Assembly (NCBI GenBank): GCA_020744425.1
Contig: JAGMUV010000013.1
Coordinates: forward strand, 1 to 64,000
From: Dactylonectria macrodidyma
Taxonomy: Eukaryota; Ascomycota; Sordariomycetes; Hypocreales; Nectriaceae
Length of the DNA stretch: 64,000 bases
Reading direction: 5' to 3'
A model generated the notes under the pieces. The model was not told the origin of the DNA. It worked only from the letters and a program-made list of their open reading frames with translations, and searched no databases. Positions 34,914 through 47,075 of the stretch are shown here, one piece after another. How positions within the stretch are numbered: position 1 is the stretch's first letter; every line of letters starts with the position of its first letter. The position numbers were made by a program, and so were the translations under genes.

Positions 34914-35554
34914 TGCTTAATGACGTAAGATGTGAAGATGCGTTAAGTGAACGAAGTTTCTATATTAAGTGAAATTCTGAGTAAACAAACAAACCAGGGG
35001 GACTGCTAGCTAGCAAGCTAGGCCTACTTTTTATGAGCTATCGTCCAGTTACTCCTCGTTTTATGGCCGTCTATATAAAATCTAAACCAATCAGAGCTTG
35101 GGAAACTTATTAATCCCTGTCTGCACCGAACCCTCATTATTGGGAAAACTTATGGATTAATGTAGAGTCAGCCTTCGGCTGAATTACACAGAATCAAGCG
35201 AGGCGGGACCAAGCAGCGGATGAGGAAGAATGTACGGAAGTAGGGCTTTTAGGAGACGCGACCAGAATAGCGCAGAATTGTAAATAGGCTAGCGTACTTG
35301 GCCCTATGAGGTTAGTCCTCCCGGGTGCAATAAATTTCATTCATTCATCCACTCTCCCACGTGACCCATCATTTGTTGGTTGTCCCAAAAGACGCATCTT
35401 GAAAGAATGGCGGTGAATGCTCGCGCTGGCATGACAATAACGCGAGATATATAAAGCTGGGAAGTGTCAATCAGCCAAGCTGTACTAAAATTCCGCATTC
35501 AGGCTCAAATAATCATCGTGAAACTCGCATTCAAAAGCACCTTTCGTCATCGCT
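34914..35554. other. Helitron 5' end and promoter of the DUF4246 gene
   Basis: The Helitron start probably lies within 34950-35000. Composition becomes balanced after 35.0 kb. A CAGCCTTCGGCTG palindrome lies near 35167-35179. From 35.4 kb on the sequence looks like a normal fungal promoter, including ATATATAAAG near 35447. Confidence 0.4.
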
Positions 35555-37750
35555 ATGGTCAGGGACAAAGTCACCGATCCTCCAACTGTCGGCCAATATC
35601 CAGGCCTTGGCCTGGATTTGCGATATCATAATCAAAACGAAGGTCGCGGCGACATTTATCCAATAGGAATTCATGCCAATTGCTTTGGCTCCGATTCTGA
35701 CATGCTGCTTCTCCGAGAGGTTGCAATGATGGTTGTCATGGATCGCTTGACTGACAAGCCCAATTGGCATGTCAAAGCATTTGATGATAACATCACTGGC
35801 AAGTGGATCGAAGAAGCTCTTGCGATTCCAGTGGAATCATGGTATAACGACATTGTCGACTATTCGCAAGGACGCCACAGGAGAATAGGCTTCCCAAAAG
35901 GCCCCAAGAGGCTCAAAACTATCCTTGACAGGGGATGCCTTGAATACGTGAGAGCTATCTGGTCCGTTTTGTCTGGTGTGTACTAATCATATTGCTAGTG
36001 CATTAAAGAACTGCGTGCCAAGGCCAAGTTCTTTGAAAAGATGGGCCTAATCCCAACGTTGGATGCGACTGCCACGGCCGTCAAGTCGGATCATCTTGTC
36101 GATAATGCACTCCATGACGAACTCCGAGCTGCCTTCACCAAGCTCAAAGAGGACCAAAAGGATGACCCGGACTGGCATCCTCGTACTAATGAGATAGTAC
36201 AAGACCTCGTTCATCCCTCTCTATACCTGCTCATTTATGGCCGATCTCGAGTCTTCCAAGACGAAGTAGTAGGGGTTGAGGACGCCATCAATCGATGGGC
36301 CGGCAAAGGCGAGATCATACCCCAAAATGGTCCTGATGTCCCGGCGTTTCGGGGCTATTCGTATCGCCTTAGTCTCGATGAGAGTAAGGTGCCCGATTCG
36401 TTTTGGTCAAATAAATATCAGTGGCTACCCTCTAATGTGAAGTTTCAAGAGGATGGAAGCGTCAAGTTTACGAGCTATATTAATGGCCTTCATCCTATCA
36501 GGCACCGAGCGATCTATGGGACTATAGAGAAGCTCATAGAGAAAGCACTTCCAGCGTGGGACCTTTGCTTGGCGACCTATCGCTTTGGGAGGAAGACTAA
36601 GACACCTGGCAGAAGTGAGCCACGCTTCCCGCGCTCTAAAAATCCACAGTAGGTTGTTTGGAACACATCGGAAATGAGCCCAAGCTGATGATGAACCAGC
36701 GACGAAAACGAGGAGAACTGGACTCCGTCCATGGATGAAGTTTCAGGCCTATGGCACTCAGTATCGAGTAAAGCTCAAGTTAAAGAACTTTCAGACGGTC
36801 GTATCTTAGTGGAAGATGAGGATGAGTTTGGGTACAGCTACTCCGGAACACCAAAAGAGGTCTCTTGGTACAAGATCCGTGAGCCAGTCCAGCCAGGAGC
36901 CCCAGAGTTCAAGGCATGGGACTACGGGGTGAAACACGGCGATTCCCTGTGCGAACGCTTCAAGGACCTCCAGATTATTGTCAAGATGGCTTCAGTTGAG
37001 CTCACACCTGAGAAGCCTCTCTTTCCAGCCGGCGGCTGGCATGTCGAGGGCCAAATGAATGAGCACATTGTTGCTACCGCTCTGTACTACCTGGACTCAG
37101 AAAACACCACACCTAGCCACCTGGACTTTCGCATGCAGACCAGTTATGATCAAGACGAGTCTCCGATGCTCAATCAGTTTTGTTTCAGTTGGATGGAGCG
37201 CGTCTATGCCACCAACCTTGGCACGGGTGGCTACTACCCCTGTTGTCTCCAGAGATACGGCAGCGTCGAGACGAAACCCGGTAGACTTTTGGCCTTCCCC
37301 AATGTCTTTCAACATCGAGTCTCGTCTTTTGAGCTCATGGACAAGACTAAACCTGGTCACCGACGCTTTATCGCCCTTTGGCTCGTTGACCCTCTCACCC
37401 GCATCATCAATACGGGCAACGTACCCCCTCAGCAGCAAAGCTGGTGGATAGAGAGTGCATTCAAGGACCTTAGTCAGGAGAATGCAGAGAACGTGCCACA
37501 GGCCGTTGCACAGCTTATTCTTGATTCCGCATCGAGCCACCCTGGCCTGGAAGCTGCCGTTAAAGGCGGGGCGCGTCTTCCAGCAGAGCTCATGGAGATG
37601 GTGCGGCAAAACGCTGGGGACGCGTCAGTGCCCATGTCGCTGGAAGAAGCCAAAGAGCATCGACTTAAGCTAATGCAGGAGCGGACAAGCTTTCAGGATG
37701 AGGCGAGAGAGAGCTGGAATGAGGTGCAGTACAGTTTTTGCGAGCATTAA
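35555..37750 (+). CDS. DUF4246 family protein (putative Fe(II)/2-oxoglutarate-type fold)
   Basis: Three exons, 35555-35947, 35999-36648 and 36700-37750, with two 51-nt introns. Intron 1 has a TACTAATC branch site and ends CTAG; intron 2 is GTAGGT...CCAG. They give a continuous protein of 697 residues, the usual family length. Family landmarks: GLDLRYHNQ near the start, CIKELRAKAKFFEK right after intron 1, DLVHPSLYLLIYGRSRV, and GWHVEGQMNEHIVATALYYL. The last is followed by FPNVFQHRV and GHRRFIALWLVDP. The HVE, the QHRV His and the following Arg resemble an Fe/2OG facial triad; that is inference, since no reaction has been assigned to DUF4246. Intact, with no frameshift, although it sits next to a dead Helitron. 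Confidence 0.85.
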
Positions 37751-38585
37751 GCGCAGCATGGAATAGGACGGGGGGGAAGACGAGAATATGTTTGGATAGT
37801 TTATGGCTGTGCTGCCTCCTTTAGGTGGAATGCTTGCTTGCTTTTAGCTTGCTGTACGCTTGTTAAGGAAAAAGGTGTAAGTAAGGCTACTTTCTTAACA
37901 CTTGCATGCCAAGAAAGTGTGATAGCGAGGGAAGGTTGACCGGTTCAGCGTATGTATGTAACGTTACCCTAGATTGCCGTATTTTATCTGGCGGCCCTGA
38001 GAAAGCAAGTGCCGGGGTTGACCTCATGTTTGCTTTTCCCCATCAGCTCGCAAACTCTCAGCATGCGCCTTCTCTCCCTCCGAAACCAGTAATTGTTTCC
38101 CAGCCCTGCCAGCCCATCCAATCATATATTGAGTCTCGAAATTAAGCCCGCCCCTTTACCAACTATTGAAGAATACGAGTCAGTGCGACGCTTGAAGGGG
38201 AGACCAACAGTCGAACATGACCAAAACGCCGCTAGAAATCGAGAGAGAGATCCGACGAACCTGCCAATTCGTGAGCGTGCGATTTATTCTGCTCTATCTT
38301 CTCGAGATCGATCGGCCCTGGGATCATGCCACCTCCCTCGGTTTCGGCCGAGTCGATTAGTACATTACTGTGCAGTACTGTATCTACCCGATAGACTGAC
38401 AGCGATGCGTTTCGGCCGTTCTCGGATTGCTAGCGAGGAGCTCTCGCAACTCATATCCCTCAGTGAACATTCCACTCAAATAAAGCCATCTTTGCTAACG
38501 AAATATCCTCTGAAAAGCTTTGACTTAACCGAATTCGCTTGCTTGAATCGCCAGTCACCTTCTTGATATCCATCGTCTCCGGCTT
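37751..38585. other. Intergenic stretch
   Basis: 3' flank of the DUF4246 gene and unassigned sequence. Open frames here have no recognisable motif. Confidence 0.4.
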
Positions 38586-38854
38586 CTACGCTCGCTTGTT
38601 CGGCATCAGCTGCGCCAACGGACGCCGAGGCGGCTTGAGTAACAAAGCCCGTTTAAAGTCGAGATCACCATAACCCCGTTGGTCTCAGGATCGGATAACA
38701 TATTTGCAAGTCGCACATCATTGTGGATCACTCCCTCTCGATGGATGGCTCTCAATGACCGAATAGCCTCGTCTTCGAGTGACCTGTTTATGTAGCTAAT
38801 CTTCTGTGCTTTGTCGATACCCTCCCTAGGACAAAAATGTCGTGTGCACCACAT
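38586..38854 (-). pseudogene. Protein-kinase-like C-terminal fragment with frameshift
   Basis: The frame from 38854 contains AIRSLRAIHREGVIHNDVRL and ANML. This matches the catalytic loop (HxD, here HND) of fungal kinase-like phosphotransferases. After VMVI the frame shifts near 38660-38663. The next frame gives DFKRALLLKPPRRPLAQLMP and NKRA before a stop at 38586, a typical end for these proteins with the DF of the metal-binding motif. The N-lobe is missing. It is therefore a truncated, frameshifted remnant. Confidence 0.6.
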
Positions 38855-40014
38855 AGACCCGATGGCTGTAGTAGTAAATCTTGTTTATCGATCGGAGGTT
38901 ATTAATCACTATCTCTGTTTAAGTAATCTCTGCGTTTTATCTTAGACTAACTCCTAGTATCCTTATTAATAGCCTTATTAAAACTAGTACTTAGATCAGC
39001 TAGTAAATTAAAATCTTGGGTTCTCTAACTAGTGAGCCCCCAACCTTAACACACTAGGAGCAAAGTTAGATCATTAATAATATAACAATATTATATAAAT
39101 TAAAAAGCAGAAGAGGAAGAAGTTAGGATATAGATGATAGCCCTCGGATTTAGATATATATTTAAATAGAAAGGAGTTAAATAAAAGAAAGACAAAGTAG
39201 TTAAATATATAAAATTTTACTTATAACTCTATTAAACCTAATAAGTATAAGCCTAATATTACTATAACTGCCTGTTTTCTTCTTTATTTCCTTTTTCTCT
39301 TTTGGCTTTATTTTTTTTATATTCTTTTTTTCTTCTTCTTCTCTTCAAACGAATTATAAGGCTGACTCTAAGCTTTCTTTCTACTTATTTATTAACATTA
39401 AAATAGAAAAAGGAATAAAAGAAGAGATAAAGGAAGGAAAGAAGAGAGGGAAGAAAGGGAAAGTATAGAGATAGAGCGAGAAAGGTAAGAAAAGAAAGAA
39501 AGAAGGAAGGGAGGAAGGGATGAAGAGATCTTTTACCTCCTTTTAACCCTAACCTAACCCTAAGTTACCTTAGGTTACTGCTAATTAGCTACAGACCGGT
39601 TATTAAATAGCAGACGGTCATTAAGTAGCACGTAAGGCGCGCGCTGGCCTGTGCCCGCGGGCCTCGGCTAATGAGTGTGCTAGAAACAGTCATCAAGTGG
39701 CAGGTGCTGCCGCTTGATGACCGCGGACTAGCGGTTGGACTAATAGTTAGGAAAGCGTTTTAGGTCTCTTACTTAGTGTTAGCTTAGCTATTACTCTTGG
39801 GCTGTTGGACAGGAAACGGAGCGCGGCATTTGATGTCAATTTGAGTAATGGCGTCTCGGTGCTGTTCTTGTGATGGGTAATGGGTAATGTGTGTTTGAGT
39901 TAGGATGAGTATTTAGCATAGATACCAATGAGTCTGCAGAATTATTCCGCCTATATTTCACCCTATTAGACTTTCCCATCTAACACTCATCCATCAGTCT
40001 AAAAAAAGTAAAAC
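38855..40014. other. AT-rich and low-complexity intergenic stretch
   Basis: 38.9-39.3 kb is AT-rich. 39.4-39.53 kb is a purine-rich GAAAG/GGAAGG tract. A short telomere-like tract lies at 39542-39562. The rest is ordinary 3' flank of the NRPS-like gene. Confidence 0.45.
39542..39562. repeat. Short interstitial telomere-like repeat
   Basis: TTTAACCCTAACCTAACCCTAA on the plus strand: three imperfect units of the CCCTAA telomere repeat common in filamentous fungi. Too short to prove a former chromosome end. Confidence 0.45.
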
Positions 40015-43000
40015 CTAACTATCCCAGATCGCGCCGTACGCGTTGATTCCTCTCGTTTCCAGCCCATAGACAACCTGCTTCGTAATCTTCTCATTTGCAA
40101 TAATGATCACCGCCTCAGCCTGATGAGCAATTGCCATGTTATACCCCATTCTAACCAAGTCCGGCCTGCCATCAATCTTCGTGTCATGGATCACCGCATC
40201 GGGGATCTTATGCTTAATGGAATCCAGGAGTCCCTGCCCAAAAGTCGTCTGAGGCGTCTTCGTTGACCAAATAACCTTCGTCGGGCATGATGGGTTCTGA
40301 ATATGGCCTAGGCACGGCCCGATTCCTGATCCTGTAGCAATCACGACAACGCTATTGAATAGCGTCGCGATGCGCATGACGCCGCAAGTGGGCACGCCAC
40401 GGACCCAGATATGCGTCGGCGGCTTCTCAATGCATTTCTTTGTCCAGTCGCCGGCGTTAGATACCACGAGAGAGAAGCCCTTCGGGTGTAGGCCAACAGC
40501 TTCCGGTGCCGGGATGGTAGCAAAGGAATGCCACTCAATGAGCGGTCTAAATGATAGGCGCGCGAAGGAGCCATTCACTGGGACAGTATAGCCAAAGTGT
40601 AGCCGAACCGCGTGATTTGATAGCACCTCAGCCTCCACCGGGACTCTACGGAGGAAGAGCCAGGAAGTAGCGATGCTGCTTGTGGAAACAACGATAAGCC
40701 AGAAGCTCGGTGCCGTGACCAATGCGTTGCCAAGCGGTGTGTCTGATGATCTATGGTCGTCGATGGCGAGGAAGGTCTGGATCCAGAACAGACCGAGCAT
40801 TGTCCAACCCACGAAACGGTGAGTTCGCTCGAAGAGGTCATGATGCGGCTTTCGGATGGCCGGACAGGCGATGGCAATCATGACACAGAACAAGGCAATA
40901 AGCACCCATGATATGACTGTTGTTGCGAGAGATTGATGTGGTAATGGCGTGCAGATATTCGCCACGTCGCAGGCAACATTGACAAGGGCGGATGCCAGCA
41001 GCCACATACCGGCGCAGATTGCAGCACTGGAGTGAACGCCTCCTAGATGGTAGATCTTGGCGCAAGACGCACGAATCCATAGCGGGAAAGACTTGGGAAC
41101 CGAACAACATATGGTGTAGAGGAAGTTGATGACGAAGTCTTGACGGACTAGAACGGCAATCGTGAGGTTGACTGCGCTCATATTGCTCAGCCATTCTTTG
41201 TTGAGACCTTGAACTAGCATCGTAATAAGAGCGGCCACGTTGCCGACGGCCACGATCGAGAAGAGAGATCGATAGGGGATGAGGACGCGATAGATAAGGC
41301 CCCGCCAAGGCTGAGCCAAATCCTTCTCCTTGATGGTGCTAGAAAGGTCCGGAGTCTCCGAAAACACACCCAAACTTGAGTCTGAAACGGCAGTCTTCAA
41401 TTCTGCCGTGGGTTCTGAGGAGGAAGTGGCAGAATCGTAGCTGCTGCTTTGGAGCTCGAGAACAAACCTCCGAAGCGCCGCCTTGTCGATTTTGCCGTTG
41501 ATTGTCTTTGGCAGCTCATCAAACGAGTGAAGTTGGCTGGGCACGGCATAGTAGGGCTGGCATGTCCGCAGATGATCGAAAATTACTCGCGGGTTGCAGG
41601 GCTTGGGGCTTATGAATCCCTGGATCTGGTCGTCGAAAAGAAGGGCAACTGCCTGGGACACCCCTGGAGCTGCGCATAAGGATGCCGAAACGCCGTCAAG
41701 TTCCACCCTAAACCCCTTTATAGGTGTGAGAACTGTCCTGGCTGAGTTTATCAGAGGCTCTAGACTCACCTTGATCTTTACCTGGTCATCAACACGTCCC
41801 AGGATGTCGATCTGTCCGTCTGGGCGCCACCGACCGAGGTCACCGGTGTTATACATCAAAGTGCTGCAGTATATCAGAGAATGAACCTTCTAGCCGATAT
41901 TTGCTTCGAAGAACACTCACCCATCGTTAGCAACCCAATCAAACTTATACTTCTCAGCAGTCTTGTCAGGCTGATCAACATAACCAGCCGAGACACCCCG
42001 GCCCCCGGCCCAGATAACTCCCACTTCGCCATGCGGGACTGGGTTCAGGTCAGAATCAAGAATGTATACGTTATTGTTGGGTGTAGGCCGGCCGATTGAC
42101 AATAGTTGGCCAGGGATGTGCTTGGACATTGTATTGACAATTGTGGTCTCGGTTGGCCCGTAGCAGTTGTAGTAGGTTCCATGGGATGCCCATTGGTCCG
42201 CCAAACTGTTGTACTGTGAGTCTTCAAAGGCTATATGCATATCCCTTGCCAGGTCTCACCTCTGCCAGCTCGCTTCTCCAGCTGTTGCTACCATTTTGAT
42301 GTTCGGATACTGCTCGGGGGTATACCGAGAGAGTATCCCCGGCGTGCAGATTAGGGTATCGATCTCGAGAAGATGTCAGAACGCAGTCAGTCATGGTTGC
42401 CCGTCCCCCTTACCTCTCGCAAGGTTTGATCCCATTTCGAGCTCCTGATGAGGAGCGTTCCTCCATTGCAGAGGCATCCGAGAATCTCCCAAGCAGCTAC
42501 CTGATTGTTAGTCATCTGTTGTTTGCGTATCCAGGAGTAATGTCATCAATATACCCATGTCAAAACTAATGCTGAGCACCTGGCCAACTTTCGTTCCTGG
42601 ACGGATTCCTAGATTGCCAGGGGACAAGCAGAGGAGATTAGTGACGTTCTCATGTGTCACGTTCACCCCCTTCGGCGATCCCGTTGTCCCTAGCAATTGG
42701 TGAGCACACTGCCACACTTCAACAGGTCGGCAGGATGAAACACTATACCCGAAGTGTAAATAACATAGCACCCATGCTCAGCGGATGCAAGGTCTAGCCG
42801 CTGCGTTGCCACTTGAGCGTCGTCTGCAGTCAGTTCGAGCTCTGCATCGATGAGCACGATCTGACATTGGACACCCTCCATCGCCGTGACCCGTCTCGCC
42901 GTAGATGTTAAGCAGAGTGCTACCTTCGCCTGCGTCTGCTTCAACACGAGCTTGAGCGTCGTATCCGGAACGACGCCTCCGTCGAGCGGAACGTACTGGG

Positions 43001-43370
43001 CTCCACAGCTAAGAATTGCAAAGATGCCGACCAGCATCTCGGTACTTCGCGTAACAACGAGTGGTACGCGGTCCCCAGGCCTGACCCCGAGGTCATGGAG
43101 GCGATGTGCTAGGTTTTGGGCGAATGTGCCGAGTTGTGCATATGTGGTTACCCGGGGCGGCTGAAAAGAGAAATCCCTTGCTGCAACAACGTCCGGGTAG
43201 TTCTGGACATGGTTGTAGAATGCCGCTGTAACAGTGGGAAAGGGACAATCGATGCGCTCGCCATGCGTCAAGTCACTGGCTTGAACATGGCGTGTTTGGG
43301 ACGGGATTGACTGCGACTTTGTCTGAAGGAGACTTGGCTCAGCCATAAGAGTTTCGGGAAAGAGCGCCAT
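40015..43370 (-). CDS. NRPS-like enzyme: adenylation domain fused to a ferric-reductase-like membrane and NAD-binding domain
   Basis: Seven exons (43370-42749, 42689-42555, 42496-42414, 42363-42260, 42205-41921, 41863-41770, 41715-40015) give 1,007 residues in one frame. The adenylation domain (about 40-525) has YTSGTTGSPKGV (spliced across intron 1), FDMAAWEILG, NCYGPTE, YNTGDLGRW, GRVDDQVKIKG and the A10 motif NGKIDKAALRRF. It should activate a carboxylic or amino acid as AMP ester. No carrier LGGDS motif follows. Instead there are about five to six membrane segments (about 590-790), one with FERTHRFVGW reminiscent of ferric reductases. A reductase-like part follows with VVIATGSGIGPC. The protein may activate and reduce a substrate at a membrane; the substrate is unknown. 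The upstream 600 bases are free of other genes. The enoyl-CoA hydratase gene lies upstream on the same strand. Confidence 0.85.
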
Positions 43371-45914
43371 TCCGGCGACCTCGGAGGTAGACTGGGCCTA
43401 GGAAGATGAAAAATGTCTGAAGGGAGGATGAGGGAGCTTAGATATGACAGACTCCGAAGAGTGGGTTTCTACAGTCAGTATGGAGAAACCAACCACAAGA
43501 TTTGATGCTTCTATATACTCCAAAAAGACTTTGATTAATAGAAGGATTGATAGAAGGATTAATCCTTGCCGCGAATGCCTGCCGATGCGGCCACCTATCA
43601 ACTGTTTCCCGAGGCAGGGCGCCATCTTTGGAGGGGACGTGGCCTCGGCTGTCCACTCGCTTCAAGAGTGTGAAAGGGGATAGATCACCGGTAAAGTTGG
43701 ACAAGGGGAGACTTAGTTCAGGCTGTCTGCCCCCTCTAGGATGAGCTAGTTGCTGGCACAAAGGCGAAATGACACAGTTGACAGGGGAGCACATATCATG
43801 AATACGAAAATCTCGGAGAGTATTCCGAGAGACTTGTTGAAGCATCTAATACTGCTGCGGGTGGCAGTAGTCGGTTCCGTCCTGCTCAGGCCACATGACC
43901 TTAACAATAAAAGGCCAGGTTTACATAAAGCATATAAGACTGCGAACTAGATGTGAGCACATCAACTTATGTTCAGGAAAGGCTATGTCCCCCTAGAGTA
44001 ATCCCGGTTTAATGATCATTATTGCTATTCAGACAGTGACAAAGACAAAATGACACAATTCAATGCTAAGACCATAGAGCTATATAAAGATGGGGGGAAG
44101 AGGATTGAGAGGGTGACGAAGGGGTGGGGTGCGCGTCTCTTGCGCCATCTTTAGCCGAGTGATCCTGGCTATGCATCCGTCATATCCACAGCTGCCGTCA
44201 CAGCTGGAGTCACCAATACAGCCAGAATAATAGCTAGGCTGATAGAAATGGTATTTCTCGCGGGGAAATATCGGAGATGCATTTTTTTTTTTTTAGCCGC
44301 AATCGAGTTAGCGATCGATTAGATTACTAATTGCGTTCCTTGATTAATATGATGATTTCAATCTATGTACCTAATAAGAAGAAGATATGAGTTACGAGGT
44401 AGAAAATTGGAGTTATATAAATTTAACGTCCAATTCGTAATACGTTACTACCTGAATAGCAATACTCTTGATGGTAGGTGAGGTGTACAACGTCCCGTTT
44501 TATGGCACTGAAAGTCTTCAAGTCTGCAGTTAGTGCTATGCAGCCCCCAGCCCTCCTCCGGAACGTTACATGAATCAAAGCCTTGCCAGTGCCTCGCATA
44601 AGATGCCACGGGTATGCACTTCGGAGCGCAACTTCCGAGGGACGTGTTCTAGGCCGTCTGCTCCAACGCAAGCTGCTTCCACCGTGTCAAAATAACACTT
44701 TTCTGGACACGATTTCCGAGGCACGTTGTGTCAAGAGCCGAGCTACGGCAGTTGGGCACTGTGTAAGGTGGAGGATTCCCGAGACACTGGCTCAGGGGGA
44801 GTATGCGTCATCTCATGTGATGCGCTATTGAGTGGCTGCGCGGATCTCCCAGCTCGCATGCCAACGCGCCAGTCGATGTCTGAATCAAGTTTCTCTTGCT
44901 TAGCTACCGCAAGCGCAGCCATAGCCGACGCGTTGTTTCGGGCCGACGCTAAGTATTTGGACTATGCCTGAGACGACAAGACTTGCATGCAGGGGGGGAG
45001 CTGCAAATGTGTAACCCTGTTGCCGTCTTTGCCGATGGTGGAACAGACCGCCTAGAACGCATCTCGGATTCGCGTTTCTGTCAGAAATTAAGCCCTACTT
45101 ATGCATATGCGCCGTTCTAAAATAGGCTTTGGGCTGTGAAGCTTTGGCACTTCCCGAGCTTACCAATATACTAAAGTAACCTCCATGCCAGGTAATACCA
45201 AGCAAAAGAGTAGCTGAGCCGCTAGAAGGGTCATTGACGTCTCGGTATTTACAAGCGAGTGTGCCGAATATGTCGATTGAACCCTTCGATGGCCTTGGGA
45301 AGCTTTTACTTCCCAGAAAACCGACTCGTATCGATTATGACACGGGCTCGGAGGCAAACTGGCCCATGACCAGACCAACCTGGCAATTTAAGGAAGCCTT
45401 TCTCTTGACATCGTCAACTCCTCGCCTACCAGGTGGGAGCCTCCCTGGATTCTTGTATTCCTCGGCAAGATACTCGGCCTCCCGGAAGCTGGGGTTTGCC
45501 CCGGTTTCAAACTAGCTGCGACTAGTTTAGCAAGGGTATGCAGTAGTGAACAACTAGTCCACTGAGACCGCGTTGGTATTGAAACCTATGGGCCAACACT
45601 GCCAGACTAATTTATAGTTAACTTGTTAGTTCCTTCATTAATACTCGCATTCCTTGTGCCTGCTTCTACCCCAGACTGCGGGGAGTTCCCCCGACCCCAG
45701 AGTTTCCCGGCATCACAACGCATCCAGGTGATAGTTGTCAAATCATGGTTATTTCTACTTTCACGCTGTTTCTCGGCCGCAATCACCAATCATGTGAAGC
45801 ATGACCGCTGTGGTGTCCACACATCGCTTCCAGAACATCTTTTAGTGATCATCTGTTTGACGTGACAGACTTCAATGTCTTCTTCTCAGCCTCCCCTGCC
45901 CACTGGACTAGCAC
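43371..45914. other. Long intergenic stretch
   Basis: 5' flank of the NRPS-like gene and 3' flank of the hydratase gene. Noted only: an A/T-rich direct repeat AGAAGGATTGAT/AGAAGGATTAAT near 43540-43562, a T15 run at 44284, and a short GTGTCAAAATAACAC palindrome near 44687. No gene can be supported. Confidence 0.4.
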
Positions 45915-47075
45915 TTACTCCCACTTTGCAAGTCGCTTATCCAAGAATGCCGATACCCCTTCCATCTTGTCCCGAGTTCCGAACGCATAGTAGTAGAGGT
46001 GTCGTTCGAAGTCATCATCGCGCCCCTTGTCATCGGCTTTGCCCGAGGATCAGAACTCCACCACCTGCTAGACTGACAGAGTAAACTCACCTCGGCATAT
46101 GCATTCTTTTGCAAGTGATATTGCTGACCCGCTCATGTTGGCTATTCGAGTGGCCGTCTCGAGAGTATTCGCAAGGACAGTTCCCGGTTCGAACAGACCT
46201 GCAACCAGACCGCAGGATGCTGCCTCTTCACCTGTGATGGACGAGCCAAGTAGAATCATCTCCATGGCCTAATGTTCAGTTAGTCTCATCTTTTGCCTCA
46301 TTTCAAACAACTCCCTCACCTTGAACTTGCCCACGATATTTGTGAGCCGCTGCGTGCCCCCAGCACCTGGTATCAGCCCAATTTTGACCTCTGGAAGACC
46401 GAACTGAGCAGTTCGTGACGCGAATATGAGGTCGCACTGTGGTTAGAAATGTTAGCAGCCGTAGGCCATGGAGATCTTTATGACAGGCACTCGCTGAGCG
46501 CCTAGATTTCTCGGGTCCACGGGACGGGGAGGAGTCCAAGGTGCTAATTTACCATGAGGGCCACCTCGAAACCTCCGCCAAGCTGTAGCATGATTTAGCA
46601 AGATACCGAAACTCAGATTTGGACAGGAGGCCCGGTGCAAGAGATGCCACTTACCACTATCCCCTCTACTGCGGCGATGATCGGCTTGCGTACGGACCGT
46701 AGGCCATTGCACAGATCCTCAAGATATCTGCGCCTCCTCGCAGACTCGGCGTCCAAGGCCGCAATCTCTTTAATATCGGCCCCCGCTGTGATGAGTCAGA
46801 ACTGCACGTTACGGTGCAAGGCCTTTCATCCACGAACCTGAGAAGAATGACTTTCCTCCGGTAACCACAATAGTCCGGACTCTATCATCGCTAGATGCTA
46901 TTGCCAGCTCGCAGAGGAACTTGTCTATCAACGCTTGCGAAAGAGCATTACGCTTCTCTAGGCGGTTGAAGGTCAGAATGCGGACCTTCTCGGCGTGTGT
47001 GTGGACAGCGAGGAGCTCCGGCACCGAGGCGGGAGGCATCAGAGGAGCGGCGTCTGGTCCTGCCATGGGAAGCAA
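45915..47075 (-). CDS. Enoyl-CoA hydratase/isomerase family protein
   Basis: Six exons (47075-46838, 46785-46655, 46582-46553, 46436-46320, 46268-46091, 46036-45915) give 271 residues, the normal crotonase length. The oxyanion-hole segment SFFSAGADIKE is formed across intron 1. [14 protein letters not shown] (Glu about 129) and [20 protein letters not shown] (Glu about 149) supply both catalytic acids of true hydratases. The reaction is probably hydration of a 2-enoyl-CoA. It ends KRLAKWE, with no PTS1 tail, so a peroxisomal location is not indicated by the C-terminus. The third exon is only 30 nt. The last intron's acceptor (CAAAG) is the weakest splice call. It could supply or modify an acyl substrate for the NRPS-like enzyme downstream, but it could equally be ordinary fatty- or amino-acid catabolism. 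Confidence 0.85.

Noticed and set aside
38093..38566. 157-residue plus-strand frame
   Set aside because: No recognisable motif, no intron signals of a gene, and composition typical of chance frames.
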